Shown here piece after piece: positions 53,651 to 62,715 of a stretch of DNA of 64,000 nt. Source of the DNA: a bacterium (GTDB lineage Bacteria; Hydrothermota; UBA3073; JACQXS01; JAQTXJ01); the NCBI GenBank assembly GCA_028716385.1, contig JAQUPX010000002.1:62001-126000 (forward strand), given 5' to 3'. Under the pieces are notes generated by a model. It saw nothing but the letters and a program-made list of their open reading frames with translations. It was not told where the DNA came from and did not search any database. The translations under genes were made by a program, and so were the position numbers. How positions within the stretch are numbered: the first letter of the stretch is position 1; every line of letters begins with the position of its first letter.

Positions 53651-53859
53651 TTTTGTTCTCCATTTTTCTTTCGCATGAAAAGTTTTGTTATCTGCGATAA
53701 CCTATCTTTTTTGGCTTCTTTTAATCTGTATATTTAATTTTTAATTTTTGATATTTGATTTTGCCTGCCTGATATTCTGCCTGCTGATATTCTGATTCCC
53801 TGATAAGCTATCTCTATTTTTCTATTTTGAACTTACAATCCCCTTCCCCATTCCGGTTA

Positions 53860-53911
53860 CTTGGAGTTTGTTCCGTCAGGAACATTAATCCAAGTTATCC
53901 AGCTCAGCTGG
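53860..53911. repeat. structured spacer repeat, copy B
   Basis: CTTGGA (53860-53865) pairs with TCCAAG; TTCC-gtca-GGAA forms an inner hairpin; CCAGCT-ca-AGCTGG-like arms (CCAGCTCAGCTGG) follow. The whole unit aligns with 46141-46191. The 3' CCAGCTCAGCTGG part recurs in reverse at 29670-29687. It lies just beyond the end of the radical SAM gene, in a spacer that also holds the CTGCCTGCTGATATTCTGAT repeat at 53763-53808. Confidence 0.6.
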
Positions 53912-53917
53912 ACAAAC

Positions 53918-54793
53918 CTATAATCCCCTACCCCACTCAGGTTTCAAAGATTCTCCCCCTTCTTTAATCACTAAATCAATATCTCGTAAAAACTTCTCCT
54001 TATCGTTCGGAAACCTGCCTGACAACGGTAAATAGTTTGATGCATGATTGGTGCGGAAAATACAACCCGAAGAAACGTTTACAGTCTCTATAATAAGTCT
54101 CATTTCTTTAATCATATCAACGGGTTCAGGCAAAACAAACTTCTTATCTTTCCATTCTGTATAAAGCGCAGTTCCTTTCACTATCATTAATGTTAATAAC
54201 GAAAAATAAAGCGGTTGCATAGCGGTTATTGCTTTGCCGGTATCTATTGCGTGTTCTTCCCATAATTCCGTTCCGCCTAACCCCAGTAACCCTATGACGG
54301 AGACTTTAAATCCCGCATTCTGTGCTTTTTGCACTGCCTCAATCATTGATTCTACCGTTGTTCCCTTGCGGATCCTTTCTAAAACCTTATTATTCCCGCT
54401 TTCAAGCCCTATATATATCATAGAAAGTTTTTTCTGTACTAAATCTTTCAGCTCCTTATTCGTTTTTCGTAATATATCATCTGCATTTGCGTAAGTTCCT
54501 ATTCTTTGAAGCTTAGGAAATCCGGAATTTAAAGCATCCAGAATGGGAATAAGTTTCTCATTGCTCAATACCATTGCATTTCCATCAGCCAGAAAAACCC
54601 GTCTAATATATGGCATATCTATTTGCACTTCTTTTATGTCCTTTAATATACCATCCATTTCCCTTACCTGAAAAGGTTTATTAAGGTAAGTAGGGCAAAA
54701 ACTGCATTTATTATGCGAGCAACCATAAGTAACCTGCAAAATAAAACTTTCCGCTTCGCTCGGCGGTCTAATAACCATCCCTTTGTATTTCAT
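53918..54793 (-). CDS. radical SAM protein
   Basis: A 291-residue radical SAM enzyme. The 4Fe-4S motif is C-x4-C-x2-C in QVTYGCSHNKCSFCPTYLN, a spacing known in one COG1032-type subfamily, rather than the common C-x3-C-x2-C. MDGILKDIKEVQ, VFLADGNAMVL, LQRIGTYANADDIL and MIYIGLESGNNKVLERIRKG are typical of the TIM-barrel core, including the GxE-like and SAM-binding segments. No B12 domain. Substrate unknown. It is alone on the minus strand between repeat-rich spacers. Confidence 0.86.
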   Translation of the reverse strand: MKYKGMVIRPPSEAESFILQVTYGCSHNKCSFCPTYLNKPFQVREMDGILKDIKEVQIDMPYIRRVFLADGNAMVLSNEKLIPILDALNSGFPKLQRIGTYANADDILRKTNKELKDLVQKKLSMIYIGLESGNNKVLERIRKGTTVESMIEAVQKAQNAGFKVSVIGLLGLGGTELWEEHAIDTGKAITAMQPLYFSLLTLMIVKGTALYTEWKDKKFVLPEPVDMIKEMRLIIETVNVSSGCIFRTNHASNYLPLSGRFPNDKEKFLRDIDLVIKEGGESLKPEWGRGL

Positions 54794-54947
54794 TTCTGTA
54801 TTTTAATTTGTAATATTATAATCTGATTCTTTGATTGATAATGCCTTTTCTCGTTGTAGGGGGTGTTCCTCGCAGGATATCCAGTCCAACTGAAACTGAG
54901 AAGCGTGGATTTATCATTTTTATAGCGGTGTCGGGACAATCTATAAA

Positions 54948-55277
54948 CTACTTTAACAACCTTGCCGCATAATTAAAGGCATAAAAATAATTCTGCCATT
55001 TTTTGTCGGTTGATTGATAGATATTATCAAATTGAAAATAATCCACTAAAACTTCCCTTAACCGCACCAATTCTTTTAAACGCGAAAGATTATTTTTATC
55101 CGATATCGTTAAATCTAAAAGCTCTAAAGCCCTTTCATACGCCTGCCGGCTATATTCACTGTTCTTTTTATTCCACTTGATTGTTCTCTCAACCTCGCTT
55201 CCGATATTAGCCATCTGCTCAAAAAAAGATAATTTCTGCCATTTTCCACTAGCTAATTCTTTATGTTGAAAGCTCAT
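54948..55277 (-). CDS. small helical partner of the DUF5674 gene
   Basis: A 109-residue, mostly helical protein (MSFQHKELASGKWQKLSFFEQMANIGSEVERTI, then AYERALELLDLTI, LVRLREVLVDYF and WQNYFYAFNYAARLL). I recall similar small proteins in candidate phyla but know of no function. It overlaps the upstream DUF5674 gene by 4 bases (ATGA), so the two are translated together, an arrangement common in toxin-antitoxin or two-protein complexes. Confidence 0.7.
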   Translation of the reverse strand: MSFQHKELASGKWQKLSFFEQMANIGSEVERTIKWNKKNSEYSRQAYERALELLDLTISDKNNLSRLKELVRLREVLVDYFQFDNIYQSTDKKWQNYFYAFNYAARLLK

Positions 55278-55615
55278 CTTATTACCAATCTATTTACGAT
55301 TTTAATTACTTTCTGCTGGATTTCAGGATTGTCAACGCCGCGTGTTCGGTTATTTTGTGATGGACGGACATTTATCATTGAATCAAATTCTAGCCAGTCG
55401 TCGCCCCCAATCTCAGGATAAATATTAATTCCCCAAAGATTTTTCTGTTTTGAACCGTTTTCTAGTAAAAGAGCTTCTTCGTCTGAATGTAGTTCGCCGT
55501 CAACTACCATTATTTCCTGTTCAATATCCACTACCGCTTTAACCATATTCCCAAACATTCCCAGTGCCATTTGCCTAAAATCATCAATTGCAACTGGATC
55601 TTTAATAATTTTCAT
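55274..55615 (-). CDS. DUF5674-type protein
   Basis: A 113-residue protein with the conserved block VVDIEQEIMVVDGELHSDEEALLLENGSKQKNLWGINIYPE and FDSMINVRPSQNNRTRGVDNPEIQQK, as in DUF5674. This family occurs mainly in uncultured bacteria (CPR and others). The acidic DGELHSDEE and the Arg/Asn-rich RPSQNNRTRG segments are candidates for an active or binding site. Upstream, TATAAT lies 9 bases before the ATG but without a good -35. Function unknown. Confidence 0.75.
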   Translation of the reverse strand: MKIIKDPVAIDDFRQMALGMFGNMVKAVVDIEQEIMVVDGELHSDEEALLLENGSKQKNLWGINIYPEIGGDDWLEFDSMINVRPSQNNRTRGVDNPEIQQKVIKIVNRLVIR

Positions 55616-55670
55616 AACCTGTTAATTATATCCTTATTCTTAATACCCACTTGCTAATCCGCCTCTCCTG

Positions 55671-55700
55671 TTTGTCATTCCTGCGAAAACAGGAATCCAT
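55671..55700. repeat. TGTCATTCC palindromic repeat
   Basis: ATTCCTG-cgaaaa-CAGGAAT (55677-55696), within TTTGTC...CCAT. Same flanks and core as the unit inside the patatin gene at 52195-52246. Lies in the spacer between the DUF5674 gene and the RCC1 protein gene. Confidence 0.6.
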
Positions 55701-55866
55701 TGTTTTATCTGCTTTTCTTTTCATATCTGTCCGCTGACCTATTTAACTCTTTGATAGCGGTTTGGTATAAATTACCTAATTTATTATTCATAACCTATCC
55801 CCTTTTTACCCTTTGTCAAGATTTTGAAGGAAGGTTGCCCTGACATCTCCTAACACTCATTAATTC

Positions 55867-57276
55867 TTACTTTATCAGCTTTATCATCTTAAAACAACTT
55901 CTTTGTGCAGCCGTTTTTACAACAAGAAAGTAAATCCCCTGTTTTATATTAGGGGTGTTTATTTCTAATTTCCCCTTTATTAAACTTTCTTTTCCCGTCA
56001 AAACAACTCTCCCGCAAATATCATACACCATATATGTTATTTTTCCCTCGCCGGATACCAAAAGCCTTATTTTATCATTAAATATTGTCCCCGAAATAGA
56101 TATATTCTGAGTATTTGTTTTTCTATCTTCTATCCCCGGCGTTGTTGCCAAAGCTAAACTATGGTAATCTCCCGCAGAAATTTTTACCGCATCTGTTATC
56201 CCTTTTACCTGAACCGGGGCATTGGCGCTGCTGTCTCCCCCATCCCCCAACCTTCCCATTTCTCCCTGCCCCCATGAGTTTATGACTCCATTCGATAACA
56301 AAGCAATACTAAACATTGCGCTTGTAGATACCATTGTCGCATTATTTATTCCCGAAACTAAAACAGGGATATTTCTACTAATAAAAGTCCCATCCCCAAG
56401 TTGCCCAAAATCATTATATCCCCATGCTTTTACTGTTCCGTCTGATAAAATAGCAAGGTTATGACTGCCCGCCGTTGAAATTCCTGCCGCATTATTTATT
56501 CCCGAAACTATAACGGGTGTGTCGCTATCAATGGTTGTTCCATTACCAAGTTGTCCGTATTTATTAAATCCCCATGCTCTTATTGTGCTGTCCGATAATA
56601 GGGCTAAACCGTGAAGCACACCTGCAGAAATCTCTATCGCGTTATTTATTCCGTAAACTACAATAGGCGTATCGCTGTCAATCTTTGTCCCATTGCCTAA
56701 TTGCCCTGAATTATTATATCCCCATACTTTTATGGTGCTATCTGACAAAAGAGCCATACCATATTCCCATCCGGCAGAGATTTTTACCGCATTATTTATA
56801 CCAAAAACTGTAACGGGTGTATCCCTGCTAATATTCGTCCCATCCCCGAGTTGTCCATACTCATTGTTTCCCCATGTTTTTACCGTCCCATCTGACAAAA
56901 GAGCTAAACTGTGTTCACCTCTTGCAGAAATCGCTATAACATTCTTTATTCCATATACGACAACGGGTGTATCACTATCAATGGTTGTTCCATTTCCAAG
57001 TTGTCCGTCTCCGTTATATCCCCATGCCCTTATTGTACTGTCTGACAACAATGCCAAACTATGCTCTCCGCCCGCAGAAATTGCAACAGCATTCCCTATC
57101 CCTAAAACAGCAGCAGTCGTATATTTGTCACTTTTTGTTTTATTGCCAATCTGCCCGTAAGCATTATATCCCCATGCTTTAATCGGCTTCTGCGCATTAA
57201 GACTCCCGGTTAGCATAAAGATAAAAAGGACGGGAATAATCAAATTTTTATTAAACATAGAAATATTAATTTTCAT
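55867..57276 (-). CDS. secreted RCC1-repeat seven-bladed propeller with sorting domain
   Basis: A 469-residue protein. Signal peptide about residues 1-28 (LIIPVLFIFMLTGSLNAQ). Seven RCC1 repeats of about 50 residues follow: each W-G-x-N-x-x-G-Q-L-G-[ND]-G-T...T-P-V-x-V-x-G-I-x-[ND]-[AV]...I-S-A-G...H-[SG]-L-A-L-L-S-[DN]. The C-terminal about 85 residues (ISGTIFNDKIRLLVSGEGKITYMVYDICGRVV...GIYFLVVKT) are a sorting-type domain, divergent because it lacks the YPNPF start. The start at 57276 lies 11 bases inside the upstream nucleotidyltransferase; the frame beyond it is shared with that gene and not part of this one. Ligand unknown. Confidence 0.84.
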   Translation of the reverse strand: MKINISMFNKNLIIPVLFIFMLTGSLNAQKPIKAWGYNAYGQIGNKTKSDKYTTAAVLGIGNAVAISAGGEHSLALLSDSTIRAWGYNGDGQLGNGTTIDSDTPVVVYGIKNVIAISARGEHSLALLSDGTVKTWGNNEYGQLGDGTNISRDTPVTVFGINNAVKISAGWEYGMALLSDSTIKVWGYNNSGQLGNGTKIDSDTPIVVYGINNAIEISAGVLHGLALLSDSTIRAWGFNKYGQLGNGTTIDSDTPVIVSGINNAAGISTAGSHNLAILSDGTVKAWGYNDFGQLGDGTFISRNIPVLVSGINNATMVSTSAMFSIALLSNGVINSWGQGEMGRLGDGGDSSANAPVQVKGITDAVKISAGDYHSLALATTPGIEDRKTNTQNISISGTIFNDKIRLLVSGEGKITYMVYDICGRVVLTGKESLIKGKLEINTPNIKQGIYFLVVKTAAQRSCFKMIKLIK

Positions 57277-58045
57277 TGAATTTCCACCACTTATTAAGCC
57301 AAGGTTTTCTGCCAATAGTTTTAGTAATGGCATCAATTAGTATTTTCTCTATTTCATTAAGAGATTTTAGTTGTATCGTAGTATCAACTACTACCATACT
57401 TTTCTCACACAATGTTATAAAATCTTCTCCTCCTTCTAATGTAGATATATGTTTTTTTAACCATTTATGGTATGGATAAGGAATTCCTTTGCTTAACGAG
57501 TAGGTCTGCAAGGCGGCAATAATAGTATCCGACATATAGCATTTTGCCGCAAGTTCTTCCCCTTGGCGAATACAGGATTTCATATCGCATTTTTTTACAC
57601 AATATGTAACAAAATGGTCTTTTAATAATGTCTCGAGTTCTTTGTTGAAACGTAATTCAGCTTTATTTACTAACTGCGTTGTTTCTTCTAATTTTATTAC
57701 CCACTGCCCGTGAGTATATATCCATAAATAAAGTGGCCACCATTTTCGGTCATTGGAAGTCAGACGATATTCTAACCCGGATATAGGTCTAACTTGACCA
57801 AAAACATTTGGCTGGTGTTTTTGGTCATCAATAATGTGATAAGGTTCGAACTGTTTCAGAAAATCTTTATAGTCAGATTCAGACAGTAAAATGTGTATAT
57901 CTAAATCTGCGTTTTTATCGGAAATATCCTTTATTCCCCATCCTATTGACCCGGAAAGAAATACAGCTGCATGCCGAAGAAACTTTTGGGGAAATATTTC
58001 TTCAGGTAATGACTCTAAGTAAGTTTTTATAAGAGATATATCCAT
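57266..58045 (-). CDS. nucleotidyltransferase-fold protein
   Basis: A 259-residue protein with a polymerase-beta-type nucleotidyltransferase signature: FLSGSIGWGIKDISDKNADLDIHILL (G-S...D-x-D). A helical C-terminal domain follows (SCIRQGEELAAKCYMSDTIIAALQTYSL), like kanamycin nucleotidyltransferase-type or DUF4037 proteins. Possible roles are small-molecule or tRNA/protein nucleotidylation; it could also be an antibiotic-modifying enzyme. Its end overlaps the RCC1 gene by 11 bases. Confidence 0.72.
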   Translation of the reverse strand: MDISLIKTYLESLPEEIFPQKFLRHAAVFLSGSIGWGIKDISDKNADLDIHILLSESDYKDFLKQFEPYHIIDDQKHQPNVFGQVRPISGLEYRLTSNDRKWWPLYLWIYTHGQWVIKLEETTQLVNKAELRFNKELETLLKDHFVTYCVKKCDMKSCIRQGEELAAKCYMSDTIIAALQTYSLSKGIPYPYHKWLKKHISTLEGGEDFITLCEKSMVVVDTTIQLKSLNEIEKILIDAITKTIGRKPWLNKWWKFNEN

Positions 58046-58090
58046 AAATATCCTCTTCCTGATATTTAGCAGTCAATCTTCCGAAACATT

Positions 58091-59224
58091 TTACTTCTTT
58101 TTCCCGGTATCCGGATGCATAGCGATAAAATTCTGGACACTATCAAAAGCAGGTCTATGAGTGAAATCTTCTTTCATCATTCCCCAATAATCAGTTGCTG
58201 TATGCAACGAATCTGCATACCTATATGACCAGAAATCCTGTAACGTAAAAATAAATATTTTACTAAGCCACGGTCTCTGCACTTTAGCTTCACATATCTT
58301 AACAAAATATTCTGCTTGTTGTGCCTCGCTTACCGTATCCGAATATGCAGAAAGAATGGATGAATCGGGCAAACTTATTGCAGGATGTGTCCGGTTGCAT
58401 CCTATTTCTGTAATCCATAACGGTTTTCCCGGTACATATTTATCAAGTACAGGCTTTATTTTTGTATCAAGATAAGTAAAGTCTCCATAATTATAAGCAT
58501 GAAGGCTTATTACATCAAAATAATTTCCACATTGTTCAAGAACCATTCTTAATAATGTAGAATCCTCGCCCGGTACTGTATAAGTTGTATTAACTTTCCA
58601 ACCCGCGTCTCCTCCGGTTGCTCCCATAACAGGCCCAATAACTTGAGCGGAAGGGTCTGCAGATTTTATTGCTTGGTATGTTATCCTTACATATCTACAA
58701 AAATCATCAATACTCCCGTATCCTCCGTATTCGGGTTCATTACACATTTCCCAACTTTTAATGGGTTTGGTAAGCCCCGGCATATCATTGTTGCCGTCAC
58801 CATCATACCTTTCAACGGTATTCTGCCAGTATTTTCTGCATTTTAATGTGTCATTACGCCATGGTGACCAGTTTGGCGGTCCGGTGCATATCAATAAATT
58901 AAGATTCCGTTCCTGCATAAAAACTACAAGTGAATCCATCATATCCGTTCTAAAACGTGTAGTCCCGGGCAGAACATTATATGGAGCGCAATTAGGTCTA
59001 TTCCATGTAAAACCGCAGCTTTTCATTGAATCAAGGCTTTGAGCATATAAATTACGTAATCGTTCCGGACGCCATTGGTCAGGACGACTATACGGTGAAG
59101 CCCCATATGGCCATACATCTATAACTCCCCACGGAGAATCTGAATTATCTAATTTCTTCGATTTCGCATTTAAAGAGCTAACGGATATAATTATACATCC
59201 AACAATACTAAAAAACTTGAACAT
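58091..59224 (-). CDS. exported clan-A-type glycoside hydrolase
   Basis: A 377-residue protein with signal peptide (MFKFFSIVGCIIISVSSLNAKS). The TIM-barrel has the acid/base Glu in WEMCNEPEYGG at the end of strand 4 and the nucleophile Glu in LWITEIGCN at strand 7, the GH clan A layout (GH39/GH5/GH51-like). Other marks: GFTWNRPNCAPYNV, HAYNYGDFTYLDTKIKP. The start is at 59224, preceded by GGAGGT 3 bases upstream; the frame extending to 59284 lacks support. No sorting domain. Likely acts on a plant or microbial polysaccharide. Confidence 0.8.
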   Translation of the reverse strand: MFKFFSIVGCIIISVSSLNAKSKKLDNSDSPWGVIDVWPYGASPYSRPDQWRPERLRNLYAQSLDSMKSCGFTWNRPNCAPYNVLPGTTRFRTDMMDSLVVFMQERNLNLLICTGPPNWSPWRNDTLKCRKYWQNTVERYDGDGNNDMPGLTKPIKSWEMCNEPEYGGYGSIDDFCRYVRITYQAIKSADPSAQVIGPVMGATGGDAGWKVNTTYTVPGEDSTLLRMVLEQCGNYFDVISLHAYNYGDFTYLDTKIKPVLDKYVPGKPLWITEIGCNRTHPAISLPDSSILSAYSDTVSEAQQAEYFVKICEAKVQRPWLSKIFIFTLQDFWSYRYADSLHTATDYWGMMKEDFTHRPAFDSVQNFIAMHPDTGKKK

Positions 59225-59334
59225 AATACCTCCGTAAATTTCCACCAAATAAAAAATGGGCGGATATAAATATATTATTTTCATTGTATTTTCATTATTT
59301 TAATTTTGCAAGTTTTTTAATAATAAATTTAAAC

Positions 59335-59362
59335 TTTACAAAAACACTTAATCTAATAATAT
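59335..59362 (+). promoter_or_regulatory. dnaE promoter, probably leaderless
   Basis: -35 TTTACA (59335-59340), 16-nt spacer, -10 TAATAT (59357-59362), then 8 bases to the ATG at 59371. No Shine-Dalgarno. Confidence 0.55.
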
Positions 59363-59370
59363 AAGAAATT

Positions 59371-62300
59371 ATGCCGCATGCACATTTTGTCCACCTTCAC
59401 GTTCACACGGACTATAGTCTTCTTGACGGTGCCTGTAAGATAGAAAAATTGGCGAAACTGGCACAGGAATACAGATTGCCTGCCCTTGCAATAACAGACC
59501 ACGGTAATATGTTCGGAGCAATTGAATTCTACAAAGCAATGGAAAATGCAGGTATTAAACCAATTATCGGTCAGGAAGCTTATATGGCTCCTAAATCAAG
59601 AAAAGACAGGCAACCCGTTGATGGCGTTTCCTATTTTCATCTTACTTTACTTGCAAAAAATGAAAAAGGATATAAAAACTTAATGAAACTATCCAGCGCA
59701 GGCTGGCTTGAAGGACACTACTATAGACCCCGTATTGACAAAGAAATATTAAGAGAACATTCCGAAGGTCTGATTGGACTTTCCGGATGCCTGAAAGGCG
59801 AAATCCCTTACTGGATTATAAAAGGGAAAATTGACCTTGCTAAACAAATCGCCTCAGAATATCTATCTATCTTTGGAGAAGGAAATTTTTATCTTGAACT
59901 AATGAGGCTTGGATTAGAAGAAAATGATATTGCTAATGGCGAACTAATAAAAATAGGTTCCGAATTAAATATTCCCTTAGTTGCAACGAACGACTGCCAT
60001 TATTTAGCTCAGGATGACGTTGAAGCTCATGATGTCCTTCTATGCCTACAAACTCACAGTGAAAAGGATGACGTAAAAAGATTGAAATTTGGGTCTGATA
60101 AACTTTACTTCAAATCTCCCCAGGAAATGACAGCTCTATTTTCTGACCACCCTGAAGCCATAGAAAATACATTAAAAATAGCAGAACAATGCAACTTAAG
60201 ACTGGAGTTAGATTCAAAAAATATCCGTTTGCCGGGGTATAAACTACCCGAAGGCTATGCTTCAATAGAAGATTACCTGACATCCCTTGCTAAAGAAGGA
60301 TTTGACACCAGATACCCGAACCCGACAAAAGTAATACAAGAAAGATTTGAGTACGAACTTAATACTATAAAAAAGATGGGTTATCCCGGATACTTTTTAA
60401 TGATTAGAGATATGGTAGATGAAGCGAAAAAAAGAAATGTTCCGGTAGGTCCCGGGAGGGGTTCGGCAGTTGGAAGTCTCATCTGTTATTGCCTTGGTAT
60501 AACAGAACTTGACCCGATAAAATACGGACTTCTATTTGAAAGATTTTTAAACCCCGAAAGAATAGCTATGCCTGATATTGATATTGACATTGGTGACGAA
60601 AGAAGAGATGAAATCGTTAATTATATCACAGAAAGATACGGTAAAGATTCGGTATCCCAGATTATAACATTCGGAACTATGGGGGCAAGAGGAGTCGTCA
60701 GGGACGTTGCAAGAGTTTTAAAAATTCCATACCCGGTAGCAGATAAGCTTGCCAAACTAATTCATCCGACTTCCTCCATTGCAGAAGCAATAGAAACTCC
60801 TGAAGTTAAATCTTTTGTTGAAAAAACGGAAGGTATTCCCAATCTTATTAAAATAGCAACCAAACTTGAAGGACTTGCTCGCCACGCATCAATGCACGCA
60901 TCCGGAATACTTGTAGCTCCTGATAAATTGATAGATGTCGTTCCTCTTTTCAAATCAGAAGGGGATACAATATCTACACAATATTCTATGGAATCCGTAG
61001 AAAAAATCGGATTGGCAAAAATAGATATACTTGGGTTACGGACATTGAGTGTTATATATCATACATTAGAGAAAATAAACAAAAAAGACCCAAAAGAGAT
61101 TCCACTCGGGGATACAAAAACATTCAGTATGTTGAAAAAAGGACATTCAATTGGTGTATTCCAGCTTGAATCTGAAGGTATGAAAGATATATTACGCAAA
61201 CTTAAACCTGAAAACTTTACTGATATAATGGCACTAATCGCTCTGTACAGACCGGGACCTCTTGGAGGCGCAACAAAAGATAGCATTATAAAATGCAAAC
61301 ATGGCGAAGAAACCCCAAAATACTTGCATCCTTTGCTTGAACCAATATTAAAAGATACTTACGGCACTATACTTTATCAGGAACAGGTAATGCAGATAGC
61401 TTCCAGGGTAGGAGGTTTCAGTCTCGGAAAAGCAGATATACTGAGAAGGGCAATGAGTAAGAAAACTCCCGAGGTAATGGAAGAACAGAAAAAATCATTT
61501 ATTGAGGGGAGTATAAAAAATAATGTCCCCGAAAAAATAGCAAATCAGATATTTGAACTTATTGTTCCTTTTGCCGGTTATGGATTTAACAAATCGCACT
61601 CTGCAGGCTACGCATTACTTGCATACCAGACTGCATACCTTAAAGCCAATCATCCGAACGAATTTATGGCAGCTCTTCTTACTTCCGAATACCAGACTAC
61701 TGACAGGATAAAATTTTTAATAGATGAATGCAAAAGAATGAAAATTGAAATATTGCCCCCCGATATAAACACTTCTGAAGTAGATTTCAAAGTAGAAAAC
61801 AATAAAATAAGATTTGGGTTTGCTACTTTAAAAAACATAGGAAAGAATGCTGCAATTGAGGTTATGAATAAGCGTCCTTTCAGCTCTTTTGCTGATTTTG
61901 TAGCTCGTGTAACTCCGAACAGAAAAACAGGGGAGTCTTTAATAAAATCAGGGGCTTTTGATTCTCTGGACAAAGATCGGAAAGCGTTAATGGACATCCT
62001 GAACAATAAAACTACTTCTCAATTAGGCTTATTCTTTGAGTCCGAAGAAAAAGAGGTGGACGAGGAATGGAATAAAGCGGAACTTTTGTCGTGGGAAAAA
62101 GAAGCTTTTGGATTCTATTTTTCAGGACATCCTCTTGAAAGATATATAGATGAAATTGCTGCTATGCGTATTTCTTCAATAACGGATATGGCAACAAGAA
62201 CGCTGGGAGAAGAGGTAACTATAGGTGGAGTAGTAACAAGAAGAAAAGTATTAAAAGATAAAGAATTTAGCTTTATTACCATAGAAGATTTTTCAGGAAT

Positions 62301-62706
62301 AATAGAAGTTATGGTTTATAATAATATTTTTGACGTATCCGCTATCAGTGCAGATGAACCATTAATAATAAAAGGTAGATTATCGGAACGGAATGAAATT
62401 CATTCAATAAAAGCTTCAAAAATAATGGAACTTGAAAAAATAAGAAAAGAATTTATAAACAAAATAGATGTTTATATGGATATCACAGGATTAGAGGAAA
62501 AAACTTTAGTAGACTTGAATAAAATATTAGAAACTTCTCCGGGCGAATGTGAAGTATATATACACCTTAAAAATGAATACGATGATGAAACTTTATTGAA
62601 AACTAACTTACGAATTAAACCTATTCGTAGCGTTCTATTGAAAATTAAAACTTTATTAGGAGAAGAATCCGTTAAACTTGGACTTGCTCCAAATTTAATG
62701 ACTTAA
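59371..62706 (+). CDS. dnaE: DNA polymerase III alpha subunit
   Basis: A 1111-residue replicative polymerase of DnaE1 type. The N-terminal PHP domain starts FVHLHVHTDYSLLDGACKIEKL and ends with ATNDCHYL. The catalytic palm has GPGRGSAVGSLICYCLGITELDP and PDIDIDIGDERRDEIVNYI. Further segments: the thumb/fingers, the tandem helix-hairpin-helix (FGFATLKNIGKNAAIEVM) and the OB domain (VTIGGVVTRRKVLKDKEFSFITIEDFSG). Length is normal. No PolC-type exonuclease insertion. Upstream of a membrane-protein gene 9 bases away. Confidence 0.96.
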   Translation: MPHAHFVHLHVHTDYSLLDGACKIEKLAKLAQEYRLPALAITDHGNMFGAIEFYKAMENAGIKPIIGQEAYMAPKSRKDRQPVDGVSYFHLTLLAKNEKGYKNLMKLSSAGWLEGHYYRPRIDKEILREHSEGLIGLSGCLKGEIPYWIIKGKIDLAKQIASEYLSIFGEGNFYLELMRLGLEENDIANGELIKIGSELNIPLVATNDCHYLAQDDVEAHDVLLCLQTHSEKDDVKRLKFGSDKLYFKSPQEMTALFSDHPEAIENTLKIAEQCNLRLELDSKNIRLPGYKLPEGYASIEDYLTSLAKEGFDTRYPNPTKVIQERFEYELNTIKKMGYPGYFLMIRDMVDEAKKRNVPVGPGRGSAVGSLICYCLGITELDPIKYGLLFERFLNPERIAMPDIDIDIGDERRDEIVNYITERYGKDSVSQIITFGTMGARGVVRDVARVLKIPYPVADKLAKLIHPTSSIAEAIETPEVKSFVEKTEGIPNLIKIATKLEGLARHASMHASGILVAPDKLIDVVPLFKSEGDTISTQYSMESVEKIGLAKIDILGLRTLSVIYHTLEKINKKDPKEIPLGDTKTFSMLKKGHSIGVFQLESEGMKDILRKLKPENFTDIMALIALYRPGPLGGATKDSIIKCKHGEETPKYLHPLLEPILKDTYGTILYQEQVMQIASRVGGFSLGKADILRRAMSKKTPEVMEEQKKSFIEGSIKNNVPEKIANQIFELIVPFAGYGFNKSHSAGYALLAYQTAYLKANHPNEFMAALLTSEYQTTDRIKFLIDECKRMKIEILPPDINTSEVDFKVENNKIRFGFATLKNIGKNAAIEVMNKRPFSSFADFVARVTPNRKTGESLIKSGAFDSLDKDRKALMDILNNKTTSQLGLFFESEEKEVDEEWNKAELLSWEKEAFGFYFSGHPLERYIDEIAAMRISSITDMATRTLGEEVTIGGVVTRRKVLKDKEFSFITIEDFSGIIEVMVYNNIFDVSAISADEPLIIKGRLSERNEIHSIKASKIMELEKIRKEFINKIDVYMDITGLEEKTLVDLNKILETSPGECEVYIHLKNEYDDETLLKTNLRIKPIRSVLLKIKTLLGEESVKLGLAPNLMT

Positions 62707-62715
62707 TATCACTTA

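Noticed and set aside
56693..57160. A 155-residue plus-strand frame with repeated 'PSCP...LYPH' units.
   Set aside because: It mirrors the RCC1 repeats on the opposite strand; the apparent repeats come from those.
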